From the NCBI GenBank assembly GCA_964019135.1, contig OZ025249.1, forward strand, positions 10,218,039 through 10,282,038: 64,000 bases of DNA, given 5' to 3'. The first letter of the stretch is position 1, and every line of letters starts with the position of its first letter. Below, piece after piece: positions 1 through 11,320 of the stretch. A program made the translations under genes and the position numbers. The notes under the pieces were generated by a model. It had not been told where the DNA came from. It did no database searches and was given only the letters and a program-made list of their open reading frames with translations. This stretch comes from Arenicola marina. Its lineage: Eukaryota > Annelida > Polychaeta > Arenicolidae.

Positions 1-1614
1 GCGCCGACGCGCGCGTGACTGGGGGGTCAACCGCGGAAATTGGCCCAGAATAGAGTGGCTTCTAAGGGTGAGGGGGAGGGGAAGAGGGAAAGCAGGTCAG
101 CTGGGTGGGTCAAGCTAGCCACTTGGGCCATCTCCTGGCGGAGGACCTTGCTTGGAGCGCTTTGGTGTGGTGGGCTCTTGGGAAGATCAGGTCCGTTGAA
201 TGAAACCTCTTCTCATTACCCTATATTGCCAAACATGAGGGCCGGATCGTGTTCCCACGATGTGTGTTTAATATATCGTCACATTTAGCGTCATTGTTGG
301 ACATATTGTGTGCATGCAGGTATGGCGTCCTATACTAATATATTCGAACAAGAACGTATGTAAATTGTTAGCGTACGGATGCGGGAAATCTGAGAGCGAT
401 TTACCACTTAAGTCTTCTGGGTATGGGTAACATTTATATGAAAGGACTACAACAGTGAATGCAGGACGTTTGTTCGCGCTGGTGTGGCTTTCTATACGAC
501 TCTGTCGAAAAATGCCCCCACAAAATCTATCGAAAATCTTCGGTATGGTACAGGGAAGTGGCGATGCACCTGCAAACAGCGATAACACCCGTCATTCACC
601 GCGTACGATCTTGATAGAAATAGCTTCATGAATGTGTTACTGGACTGGGAATGTCTTAACTCTTTTTGAAGAGAGTAGCCAATGGTATTATTGTGGGGAG
701 GAGATGAGTGGATGGAGGGGGGGGGGGGGGGTGGCAGCTGTCTGCTACCAGGACACGGTGGCCTTCTTACCACACGTCCCGTGGCCTCCTTTCCGCACGC
801 ATATTGACCGAATAATGCTATAAGTCTGTCGAATGCTATCAATCTTATGCAATTGACCATAAACTATGTGAACTTTGAACTCATTTTGAGCCCGCACGTG
901 CACTTGATTGCTTAAATTCGACCAAGCGGAACATATTTGGACCAAAAGGCATAGACTCAAGCCGAGGCAAACGCTAATCACTCATCCCTCTCGATAGCAT
1001 GTTTTATCATCTAGATCGTTGTTGGCTGAAGAGACTGCGCCGAATAAGTCACGTGTGATGACAATTTGCTGGATGACATTTCGGATGAGCTGATTTAGGG
1101 TTGTCGCTTGTTTCACCGTTCAGTGGGTCCCGCTTTCCATCGCTGACCGATGACTCACTCAGTCATCCGCGAACCACAGCTGCTGTCCCTCATTGGATGA
1201 AATTAATTTATTTGTGCGCTAGCATCGCTTGCTTGACTATTGAACTGAGTAAAAAAATGATGGCAATGATACCGATATCTTAATGTGTTGCTGTATTCGA
1301 GCGCGAATCCAGGGCATCGATTGGATGCGAGAATAGGGAAGGACAGTCTGGGAGGATGTTGAAGGAATGTAAGGAACTGTGCGGCAGCTGATGCGGGTCC
1401 CTCCTGTACCAATACCATTGCTTGTGCAGCTTTGTGGAACACCATGTCTTCTTCTATAAGGGGGAAAGCAATTAGCGCATGACGTGGCTGTGCTGTTTCC
1501 CTGACCTTGCCCCTGTGAAAGAGGACCGTAAGAGGGGTGGTCAATGGGGTGGCAGCGTGGGTAGACCGCCAGAGGGGAGGGGGAGGAGGGGACACGAGTT
1601 GATGTAGGGCGACA
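1..1614. other. Intergenic sequence, no gene seen
   Basis: I see no exon with convincing codon content or a splice-bounded open frame. The open frames present are short and do not resemble a known family. A run of 15 G at 717-731 is the only notable local feature. Confidence 0.5.
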
Positions 1615-2514
1615 TGCTGCATACAGTGGCTGGTGACCTTTTTGTCTGCTGAGAGAAGGGACAACTTGATGGAGAGCCACATTCAGCCTCATTCAGTGGC
1701 TTATGACATTGTTGTCTACTGAGAGATGGGACAACTTGATGGAGAGCCACATGTAGTGGCTGGTGATCTTGTTGTCTGCTGAGAGAAGGGACAACTTGAT
1801 GGAGAGCCACATGTACTGGCTGGTGACATTGTTGTCTGCTGAGAGATGGGACAACTTGATGGAGAGCCTCATTCAGTGGCTTGGGACATTGCTGTCTACT
1901 GAGAGATGGGACAACTTGATGGAGAGCCACATTCAGCCTCATTCAGTGGCTGGTGACATTGTTGTCTACTGAGAGATGGGACAACTTGATGGAGAGCCAC
2001 ATTCAGCCTCATTCAGTGGCTGGTGACATTGTTGTCTACTGAGAGATGGGACAACTTGATGGAGAGCCACATTCAGCCTCATTCAGTGGCTTATGACATT
2101 GTTGTCTACTGAGAGATGGGACAACTTGATGGAGAGCCACATTCAGCCTCATTCAGTGGCTGGTGACATTGCTGTCTACTGAGAGATGGGACAACTTGAT
2201 GGAGAGCCACATTCAGCCTCATTCAGTGGCTGGTGACATTGTTGTCTACTGAGAGATGGGACAACTTGATGGAGAGCCACATGTAGTGGCTGGTGATCTT
2301 GTTGTCTGCTGAGAGAAGGGACAACTTGATGGAGAGCCACATGTACTGGCTGGTGACATTGTTGTCTGCTGAGAGATGGGACAACTTGATGGAGTGCCTC
2401 ATTCAGCCTCATTCAGTGGCTGGTGACATTGTTGTCTGCTGAGAGATGGGACAACTTGATGGAGAGCCTCATTTAGTGGCTGGTGACCTTGTCTGCTGAG
2501 AGATGGGACAACTC
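1615..2514. repeat. Minisatellite, mixed 60/70-bp units
   Basis: About 14 direct repeats contain the core GAGATGGGACAACTTGATGG and a GTGGCTGGTGACATTGTTGTC segment. Units come in two lengths: 60 bp, and 70 bp where an extra ATTCAGCCTC decamer is present. For example, the core recurs at 1651, 1721, 1781, 1841, 1901 and 1971. The two unit types alternate irregularly, which suggests unequal exchange between variants. Short open frames on both strands follow from the repeat and are not treated as genes. Confidence 0.95.
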
Positions 2515-2520
2515 GACTGT

Positions 2521-3864
2521 ATATCGCTAAGTGTGTGTGTGTAGTGTGTGATAGGGGAGCAGATATATTATATCGCTGAGTGTGTGTGTGTAGTTTGTGA
2601 TAGGGGTGCAGATATATTATATCGCTGAGTGTGTGTGTGTAGTGTGTGATAGGGGTGCAGATATATTATATCGCTGAGTGTGTGTGTGTAGTGTGTGATA
2701 GGGGTGCAGATATATTATATCGCTGAGTGTGTGTGTGTAGTGTGTGATAGGGGTGCAGATATATTATATTGCTGAGTGTGTGTGTGTAGTGTGTGATAGG
2801 GGTGCAGATATATTATATCGCTGAGTGTGTGTGTGTAGTGTGTGATAGGGGTGCAGATATATTATATCGCTGAGTGTGTGTGTGTAGTGTGTGATAGGGG
2901 TGCAGATATATTATATCGCTGAGTGTGTGTGTGTAGTGTGTGATAGGGGTGCAGATATATTATATTGCTGAGTGTGTGTGTGTAGTGTGTGATAGGGGAG
3001 CAGATATATTATATCGCTGAGTGTGTGTGTGTAGTGTGTGATAGGGGAGCAGATATATTATATCGCTGAGTGTGTGTGTGTAGTTTGTGATAGGGGTGCA
3101 GATATATTATATCGCTGAGTGTGTGTGTGTAGTGTGTGATAGGGGTGCAGATATATTATATCGCTGAGTGTGTGTGTGTAGTGTGTGATAGGGGTGCAGA
3201 TATATTATATTGCTGAGTGTGTGTGTGTAGTGTGTGATAGGGGTGCAGATATGTTATATCGCTGAGTGTGTGTGTGTAGTGTGTGATAGGGGTGCAGATA
3301 TGTTATATCGCTGAGTGTGTGTGTGTAGTGTGTGATTGGGGAGCAGATATATTATATCGCTGAGTGTGTGTGTGTAGTGTGTGATTGGGGAGCAGATATA
3401 TTATATCGCTGAGTGTGTGTGTGTAGTTTGTGATAGGGGTGCAGATATATTATATCGCTGAGTGTGTGTGTGTAGTGTGTGATAGGGGAGCAGATATATT
3501 ATATCGCTGAGTGTGTGTGTGTAGTGTGTGATAGGGGTGCAGGTATATTATATCGCTGTGTGTGTTTGTGTAGTGTGTGACAGGGGTGCAGATATATTAT
3601 ATTGCTGAGTGTGTGTGTGTAGTGTGTGCTAGGGGTGCAGATATATTATATCGCTGAGTGTGTGTGTGTAGTGTGTGATAGGGGTGCAGATATATTATAT
3701 TGCTGAGTGTGTGTGTAGTGTGTGCTAGGGGTGCAGATATATTATATCGCTGAGTGTGTGTGTGTAGTGTGTGATAGGGGAGCAGATATATTATATCGCT
3801 GAGTGTGTGTGTGTAGTGTGTGATAGGGGTGCAGATGGATGCAGATATATTATATCGCTGAGTG
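2521..3864. repeat. 49-bp minisatellite
   Basis: About 27 tandem copies of a 49-bp unit combine a (TG)n stretch, TAGTGTGTGATAGGGG, and an AT-rich ATATATTATATCGCTGAG segment. The period is exact: the ATATATTATAT segment recurs at 2561, 2610 and 2659. Copies differ by single bases, such as GGGGAGC versus GGGGTGC and TATCGC versus TATTGC. Decayed copies continue after a gap of about 90 bp at 3955-4035. The alternation of TG runs with TA-rich sequence may favour non-B DNA, which is inference. Confidence 0.97.
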
Positions 3865-4052
3865 GTACCACAGGCGATGAGTTGTGTTCTGTGCAACAGT
3901 TCATCGTTCAACAGTTCATGAGCTGTTTCCATCTCTCAGCTGACCAGGCCACCCCTAGTGTGTGGTAGGGGTGCAGATGTATAATATCCCCGCTGAGAAT
4001 GTTTGTAGTGAGTGGGAGGGGGCAGATGTGTGGTAGGGGAGGGGGGGGGGGG

Positions 4053-4917
4053 CGATTGCTCCGGATTATGACACGGAGTAATAGAGACCCCGAGGTGGGC
4101 GGAGTGCTTCCTCAGACCATCAGATCCCGCTCGGACCTCGAGGTGTCGGCGAGGGCGAGAGAGTAGCTGGTTTGATGGGGGGAGGGGGTGAGGGGGTGGG
4201 GGTGAGCAGGGCCGATCTGGAGGTACCTGGCCGTCATGTTCATCATAAATATTTGATTGTTACAACCATTCTGGGTGGACTTGAGGCTGACCCGAATGAC
4301 GCACGTGGGGTGTAATGGGGAGACGGCGGGCGATGGGCGTTGGGATGGAGATGGACAGACATAACTAGCTCTGCCGCCCTGGTGCCCTTTATGGTAAGCT
4401 GGTTTGGACGGATAGATGATGCCTCGGTTTGCACGTCTTTGTGACGTGTTCTCAAGTTGTGAGAAGCCAGAAACAAACACAAATCTGGCTGCAACTTCGC
4501 GGTAAACTCAAGGCCAAGGTCAAGGTCGCAAGATAGTGTCTTGATGTGCCTTCTCAGTCGCCCTAGGTCTAAGTTTAGACATATCTTTATCATGCATTTC
4601 TTCTCATTATCTCCATGTCCGGAATTTTTGAGTCTAAATGCTGATGTTTTTTTGTAAATTTACTCAAGACTATTTTCCATATAAACCCCTTTCAGAGAGA
4701 TCTAATTAGTTTCATTCATACATATCATTTTTCTGTTATTCATTAATCTGCTGTCATGTAAATATGAAATATATATCTTTGATATGTTTCTCCTATCCCA
4801 CCTCGAAAATACATCATTTATCATTATTGCTGGTGTTTGTTATATTTGCATTACTTGTCATCTAAATGTTGGATGAAGGCAATATAAATGAGGGTCGTTT
4901 GGATAGGCTATTATATA
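4053..4917. other. Intergenic sequence, no gene seen
   Basis: This unique-looking sequence becomes AT-rich from about 4600. I found no coding exon, RNA gene or repeat in it. A G12 run at 4041-4052 borders it on the left. Confidence 0.45.
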
Positions 4918-5068
4918 CAGGGAACCCCCTAGCTCACTACAGGTCAACAGGTCGTGGGTTCTAACCCTGGTATCTGCATTTGGGGCAAGTTTCATCCAAA
5001 CCTATATCATTGCCCAGGGAGGTTTCCTGGCCAAATTTATGCACAACGCATACTTTTATGCAAAGCAG
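4918..5068 (+). mobile_element. Decayed tRNA-derived SINE
   Basis: A CTAGCTCACTACAGGTC stretch resembles a pol III A box, and GTGGGTTCTAACCCT resembles a B box. After them come a TTTCATCCAAAC segment and a GGTTTCCTGGCCAAATTTATGCAC segment that recurs, with changes, in the copy at 9185-9362. I infer an old SINE of the same family. The boundaries are approximate. Confidence 0.55.
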
Positions 5069-5079
5069 CAGCCACGCTA

Positions 5080-5488
5080 TGCCTGTCCATGCCGCAGCAG
5101 GCCATGCCGCACCAGGCCGTGCCACACCAGGCCGTGCCACACCAGGCCATGCCGCACCAGGCCATGCCGCACCAGGCCGTGCCACACCAGGCCATGCCAC
5201 ACCAGGCCGCGCCGCCCAGGGCCATGCCGCACCAGACCATGCCACACCAGACCATGCCGCTCCAGACCATGCCGCACCAGGCCATGCCGCACCAGACCAT
5301 GCCCCACCAGGCCGTGCCGCACCAGGCCATGCCGCACCAGACCATGCCCCACCAGGCCGTGCCGCACCAGGCCATGCCGCACCAGGCCATGCCGCTCCAG
5401 GCCATGCCGCACCAGGTCATGCTGTACCAGGCCAGGTCGCACCAGACCATGCCGCACCAGGCCATGCCGCACCAGGCCAGGCCAGGCC
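5080..5488. repeat. 15-bp minisatellite (GCCATGCCGCACCAG)
   Basis: About 27 copies of GCCATGCCGCACCAG occur with CAC/CTC, GCC/ACC and ATG/GTG variants. The unit is a multiple of three and stop-free in several frames, so long open frames exist on both strands. One of them reads as a MPHQA pentapeptide repeat. No start context, splice sites or unique flanking coding sequence supports a protein. Confidence 0.95.
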
Positions 5489-5592
5489 ACACTGCGGCAA
5501 GATGGCAACCCCAAAATGAGAAAGAAACCTTATAATGTCATCCATTTAGAACCATCAGACCCCGTCAATGAAGTGCATTTGGCGACGCATGA

Positions 5593-6035
5593 CGTGGCCT
5601 GGTCGTGACATGGTGGTGGCTTCGCGGTGGCCTGGTCGTGGCCTGGTCTTAGCATGGTCGTGGCCTGGTCGTGGCCTGGTTATATTGGCAGAGAATCCGA
5701 TGGCCTGGCGTGACGTATTTGTTACCTAGGTGACAAGTCTCACGCGCTGTGACGTGTTATATACAGATGAAGGTCGTTGGTCTCGGACTGGGTCACAGCA
5801 AGGTACAACTCGTCGCCTGTGGTACCAATTTATAAGATCTCTGGGAATAGGGATAAGCCGGACTATGTCACAAACCGGCTTGTGGCATAATTCGGACTGT
5901 CCCAGTTCGGACTGTCACAGTTCGGACTGTCACAGTTCGGACGGTCACATTTTGAAAAGTGTTACTATTCGGACTGTCACTAGCCGGATTGTGTCACCAG
6001 CCGGACTGTCACAAGTAGGACTATGTCACGGGCGG
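5593..6035. repeat. Degenerate short tandem repeats
   Basis: There are two adjoining degenerate arrays. At about 5593-5682 a GTGGCCTGGTCGTG-like unit is repeated. At about 5885-6030 a 15-bp TTCGGACTGTCACAG-like unit is repeated and decays rightward. Neither shows coding evidence. Confidence 0.8.
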
Positions 6036-7092
6036 GGATGTGTCACGAACTCTACGACGGTATCACACCTCGGGTCACCAGGCGGCTGTACCTCTAGAAG
6101 GGATGTTACTTTGCCGTAATATGAGACGTTGATTCATGAATATGGACGCCGTCGGCCACGCGTCCTGTAGGCCGTCCGCTGATGCCATATTGAGACGACC
6201 CGACTCCATTTCCATGCTTGGCTTTCCTGCCAACACAGGGCTCCCCGCGGAGCAGTAACGCGCGAGAGCCGTTCACTGCCACGTGGTCTCAGACAGGAAG
6301 TTGGGCGGAGTGGAGGGTAGCGACGCGGGGGGTGACGACGCCGGAGGGGTGCGGGAAGGGGGAGGGGGCGGCGGGGTGGTGGTGGTGGTGACCAAATAGG
6401 TCAGTCACTCACTCACTCAGTCGCCGCAGCAGCATCGATTGAAGAGGGCAAGGCCGAGGGTCATGTGGCCAGGGAGGGCTTGGTTCCTGCCACAACCCTG
6501 AGCCCTTTCACTTGCCGTCCTTTTGGGCGGCAGTGGCTATGCCTTGGTGGTTGATTTGAACTGGCGCGTGCCTGCCAGCGGTCATGGCGGCTACTTCGGA
6601 TCACACGCGCATTCAGCCAACCGGCTTTTATTTATGGCTTACCGCGAAACTGCTGCGACGACGCATGCGCACGGACTGCTGCTTATTGCCACGGCCGGCG
6701 AGAGCAATGCCTATAACGTTAGAACGACAGAGAGAGGGAGGGAGGGAGGGAGGGTGGATTCTCTGGGTGGGGGGCGGGGAAGGCTAGATAAAGGGAGTGC
6801 GTGAAGCGACCGGAAAGAATGACATGCGGAGATGAAGAGACAGAGGAGCTGGCACTCTGTCGCTTCCCCGGCTGCCTTTTCATGTGACAGCCTGACGGTG
6901 GTGCCTTCCATTAAGGGCCAGTGGCAACTAACAGGCTGCTTCCCACTGTCCCTCCCTAAGTCTCGTGTTGGCTCTCGTCGCGTCGCCGTCTCTCCCTGTA
7001 TGCCTTTCTTATAGCGTCTGTCACCCGGCCTCTGGCGTCTGTGTCACTGAACATCACGTGGTACCGCCGTGTCTCGCAGTGTCTCTCAATGG
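6036..7092. other. Intergenic sequence, no gene seen
   Basis: This GC-moderate sequence has a GGT-rich run near 6360-6390 and a (GGGA)n-like run near 6730-6755. No exon or RNA gene was recognised. Confidence 0.45.
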
Positions 7093-8460
7093 TCCACAGC
7101 CTGTGATCGTATTGCTTCCTCGCAATGTGCCACAGCCTGTGATCGTATTGCTTGCTCGCAATGTGCCACAGCCTCTCATCGTATTGCTTCCTCACAATGT
7201 GCCACAGCCTTCCATCGTATTGCTTCCTCGCAATGTGCCACAGCCTCTCATCGTATTGCTTCCTCGCAATGTGCAACAGCCTCTCATCGTATTGCTTCCT
7301 CACAATGTGCCACAGCCTCTCATCGTATTGCTTGCTCGCAATGTGCCACAGCCTCTCATCGTATTGCTTCCTCGCAATGTGCCACAACCTCTCATCGTAT
7401 TGCTTCCTCGCAATGTGCCACAGCCTCTCATCGTATTGCTTCCTCACAATGTGCCACAGCCTCTCATCGTAATGCTTCCTCACAATGTGCCACAGCCTCT
7501 CATCGTATTGCTTCCTCGCAATGTGCCACAGCCTCTCATCGTATTGCTTCCTCACAATGTGCCACAGCCTCTCATCGTATTGCTTCCTCACAATGTGCCA
7601 CAGCCTCTCATCGTAATGCTTCCTCACAATGTGCCACAGCCTCTCATCGTATTGCTTCCTCGCAATGTGCCACAGCCTCTCATCGTATTGCTTCCTCGCA
7701 ATGTGCCACAACCTCTCATCGTATTGCTTCCTCGCAATGTACCACAGCCTCTCATCGTATTGCTTCCTCGCAATGTGCCACAGCCTCTCATCGTATTGCT
7801 TCCTCGCAATGTGCCACAGCCTCTCATCGTAATGCTTCCTCACAATGTGCCACAACCTCTCATCGTATTGCTTCCTCACAATGTGCCACAGCCTCTCATC
7901 GTATTGCTTCCTCACAATGTGCCACAGCCTTCCATCGTATTGCTTCCTCACAATGTGCCACAGCCTCTCATCGTATTGCTTCCTCGCAATGTACCACAGC
8001 CTCTCATCGTATTGCTTGCTCGCAATGTGCCACAGCCTCTCATCGTATTGCTTCCTCGCAATGTACCACAGCCTCTCATCGTATTGCTTCCTCGCAATGT
8101 GCCACAACCTCTCATCGTATTGCTTCCTCGCAATGTACCACAGCCTCTCATCGTATTGCTTCCTCGCAATGTGCCACAGCCTCTCATCGTATTGCTTCCT
8201 CGCAATGTGCCACAGCCTCTCATCGTAATGCTTCCTCACAATGTGCCACAACCTCTCATCGTATTGCTTCCTCACAATGTGCCACAGCCTCTCATCGTAT
8301 TGCTTCCTCACAATGTGCCACAGCCTTCCATCGTATTGCTTCCTCACAATGTGCCACAGCCTCTCATCGTATTGCTTCCTCGCAATGTACCACAGCCTCT
8401 CATCGTATTGCTTCCTCGCAATGTGCCACAGCCTCTCATCGTATTGCTTCCTCGCAATGT
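7093..8460. repeat. 36-bp minisatellite, 38 copies
   Basis: The array is 1368 bp, exactly 38 units of 36 bp built around CAGCCTCTCATCGTATTGCT and TCCTCGCAATGTGCCA. Variants include CTCACAATG versus CTCGCAATG, and CGTAATG versus CGTATTG. Variant order recurs at 396 bp (11 units): the blocks starting at 7831 and 8227 match over several units, which shows a higher-order duplication. Four of six frames are open across most of the array because the unit is stop-free and a multiple of three, so the 463-520-residue frames are not taken as genes. Confidence 0.97.
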
Positions 8461-9184
8461 GTCAGTGCTTCCTACTGTGTCACTGGTTCATCCTGTTTCA
8501 GTGGTTCTTCCTGTGTCATTCTTTTAGCTGTGTTTGCCTCTTACTGTATCATTTGCTTCTTGCTGTCACTAGTTATTACTGTGTCATTATTGTAGCTGTG
8601 ATTGTCTTACTTACTGCTTCTTGCTTCTGGCTGGTTTTACCTGCATGCATTTTTAACCGCATCTGCCAACTGCACGTCTGCTTGCGCGTCGCTGCCTGTA
8701 TCTCTCTGTCTCTCTCTCTCCCACTGCGCATTGGTTTCCCAACGTTTGTTTTTCACATTGCTGTCTTACCTGGCTTGGTCCAGACTATCTGTCTGTAGGG
8801 AGAGGGGCCAACTGGGCCGTGCAATGGAGGACTTAATCGATAGTCCGTAGACATCTCCGCCCTGGTACACGTTGCATAGTTACACTATTTACATTACATT
8901 TTTTATTGCATATATATATATACAATAGTGCGTGTAAACGATATATAAAAATACGTCCGTGTGGTGTATATGCCAAGTTATCTCTCGAAACGTCGTTATA
9001 GATTGTGGTCCACAGTACAATGTTGGTATTGCCTGGCTTTGATATGACGTCATACCATCTGGTTACTGTCGCTCCTTTTGATTGGTATTTGGCGCCGACT
9101 ACCAACAGGGTGTGTTTCAGCATGTTACTGCGTGTTGGATAATATATATTCGATGTATGGGGATACGGAGGAGGGGGGGGGGGG
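8461..9184. other. Array flank and intergenic sequence
   Basis: Bases 8461-8600 hold degenerate TTCCTGTGTCA-like repeats trailing from the 36-bp array. The rest shows no recognisable gene. A perfect CRE octamer TGACGTCA lies at 9045-9052 without a clear downstream exon. A G12 run occupies 9173-9184. Confidence 0.45.
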
Positions 9185-9363
9185 TAGCTCTCTGGTGTAA
9201 TGGTTAGCGCACTAAATGGCATAGCAATAGGTCATGTATTCAAATTCCGGGCCGGGCATTTAGTCTGGGGCATGTATCTTATGTTCATTCTCTATGGTCC
9301 CTGGACGTTCCCTGGCCAGTTTATCCTTCATGGGCACAAGGGCGGCCTTTACATCAACATTTT
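9185..9363 (+). mobile_element. tRNA-derived SINE, second family
   Basis: The sequence opens with TAGCTCTCTGGTGTAATGG, which is A-box-like, then GTATTCAAATTCC, which is B-box-like. A body with a TTTATCCTTCAT segment, GCACAAGGGCGGC and TCAACATTT follows. The latter core recurs at 61430-61520 and, more weakly, at 31290-31425, 34775-34895 and 63165-63345, which supports an interspersed family. It abuts the SINE starting at 9364. Confidence 0.6.
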
Positions 9364-9622
9364 GGGGCCGTCCCGATAGCTCAGTGGGTTAGAGCGCTCG
9401 CATTGAGTGCTCTGGTCACCTGAGAGCCTAACGGCACGTGGGTCGGTGGTTCGAGCCCCGCTGTGGCCATGTCTGTGTGGTCGCAGGATAAAGATCCCAT
9501 GTCTTTCTTCGTAAAGAGTGAGGGGTTACCCCCGGGGACATGGCTCCACTCTCCCTTCCTTCTCCCATTGACGCGATATGACCAAAAGTGGTTAAAGCGT
9601 CCTGAATAACCAACCAACCAAC
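9364..9622 (+). mobile_element. tRNA-derived SINE (copy 1 of 2)
   Basis: A tRNA-like head contains A box TAGCTCAGTGGGTTAGAGCG and B box GGTTCGAGCCC (9448-9458). A non-tRNA body follows, ending TGGTTAAAGCGTCCTGAATA and an AACC-repeat tail. The second copy at 24222-24475 matches along the whole length with scattered substitutions and one small deletion. The A-to-B spacing of about 75 bp is longer than in a plain tRNA, and I see no matching acceptor-stem arms, so this is a SINE and not a tRNA gene. Confidence 0.85.
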
Positions 9623-9823
9623 ATCAACATTTCATTTCGTTTGGCCGGTTTCATGAAATCGGAAGCCTCGTGATCGCCAAACCCATGAGACAAGGTGGTC
9701 GTTTCGTATCTTCTGTTGCCTAACCTCCAACGTTGGACTTGTTATGAATGGCGATCATATTTTATCATGTGACCGTTAGAGCGGGCTTATACTATCCAAT
9801 GCCATATATTGCTGAACTATAGC

Positions 9824-9996
9824 TGTCATCTAACGCTGGACATTCCCGTGACCTCTAACGCTGGACTATACCTTGACCTCTAACGCTGTACTATTCCGTG
9901 ACATCTAACGCTGGACAATCTCGCGACCTCTACCGCTTGACTATCCCGTGTCTTCTAACGCTTGGCATTGTATCAACCGTAACCTCTAACACCAAT
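9824..9996. repeat. Degenerate ~28-bp tandem repeat
   Basis: Six imperfect copies of a CTCTAACGCTGGACTAT...CCGTGA unit are visible. They differ by substitutions and small indels, which indicates an old array. There is no coding evidence. Confidence 0.8.
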
Positions 9997-10319
9997 ATTT
10001 TCTTTTCTGTGTGCTCTAGCGCGTGGATCAAACTGTGATATATTCAATCACTTGACCTGAACGCCTGAAGTATGCTAGGCCGCTGTAGTAACCTCTGCCA
10101 CGGGACTGGACTGCCCGTTGTATAAATCCGGCAAAGCACACACACCATAATGCCTGCGACAAGTAGTCTGCTCCTCTGCACCGGGAAGCTTCCCTGTTCG
10201 TATGTACACAGAACCTGTAGATATAACTCAATAAACACCAGGATTACCCGTCTGGTGGAGGAAAAAGCGGATTGTATATATAGCAATATATATATATATG
10301 CCGTGTTTTACCGTCCCGC

Positions 10320-11320
10320 GGCAGCTGGGCCTCAAGGGGGGTGGGGTGTGGGATGTGGGCGGTGGGGTGGCTGGGTAGTACGGATGAAGGGTCAGCGTTA
10401 ATGGAGCCATCGACATGACCCTTGTAGTGGAGATTGCTGTGGAATAACTGCGCCATTGACCCCCTCTGGCGAGCACTCTAGACACTTGCGACCTTCGCCG
10501 TCGGCGGATGACCTTAGGAGTGATAAGCCATGACCTTGACGGCAGTACGTGTTTCCCGTGGTAACCTCGAGCTGCTGAACGCCGGGAGTTGTGTCAGCGG
10601 TTGGTTGGGGTTGGGAGGAGCGGGCTATTTCTGCTGGACGTACTAGGGGTGAGGAGAGGGGGCGGGGGGTTAGGGAGGTACAAACATAGATTGTGGACGG
10701 ATGGTTGGAGGTGGAGTGGGGGTAATGGTAGGCGGGAAGAGGGGATGGCGGGGGTGACTTGGGTATTTCTGTTAGTTGATTGGTGTTCAGGGGTTGTGGA
10801 GGAGGTGGGATCATTAATGAGAGAATGTGAACGGGAGATCTGGTGTTGAAGTGGGAATTGGGTGGGGTTCGATTTGGTATCAAGGAGATGCCGGGGTGGG
10901 ATGAGGGGGACGGGTGGAGGCGGCTTTACTCGAGAGTATTAGGGCGGACGATCGAAGCATGGCATGGTGAGTGATGAGCTGTGTGCGGTTAGGGTAGGGG
11001 TGGGGATAATGATGAGGTGGGAGGGGTGGGGTGGGGTAGGGAGGTTCTGGATAATGACCGAGATGGGTCCAGGGTGTGATCAGCTGGGTTGGGTAAGAGT
11101 GAGCGGGGGTGGTGAGGGGGGGGGGGGGGAGAAACGAGATGGATTTGGGTTTGGGGTGATGACGTGGGTGGAGTACGGGGGTGGTGGTAGGATAGGGGTA
11201 TGGGTGAGGAGCTGGGTGGAGTGAAGTAGGGGGGGGGGGTGGTTTGGTGGCAGGGATTACATGTTCATAATAGGTGTTGATGAGTGGTTGTTGTGAGGGA
11301 TGTGGGACTCGGGGCATCAC
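10320..11320. other. G-rich, strand-asymmetric region
   Basis: The + strand is rich in GGGG, GGTGG and GGGTTGGG runs over about 1 kb, including a G11-G12 run near 11117 and another near 11229. Such clusters can form G-quadruplexes, which is inference. Proline-rich open frames on the minus strand are a consequence of this composition. No gene is supported. Confidence 0.6.

Noticed and set aside
4954..5608. MPHQA-repeat protein of about 190 residues
   Set aside because: Every frame is open in the 15-bp repeat, and a SINE remnant forms its N-terminal part.
6965..8595. 500-residue proteins with 12-residue repeats
   Set aside because: Same explanation for the 36-bp array at 7093-8460. Flanking residues do not resemble any family.
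9374..9460. Functional tRNA gene
   Set aside because: The A and B boxes are good, but spacing is long, acceptor arms do not pair, and the same sequence with a non-tRNA body and AACC tail recurs at 24222. It is a SINE.
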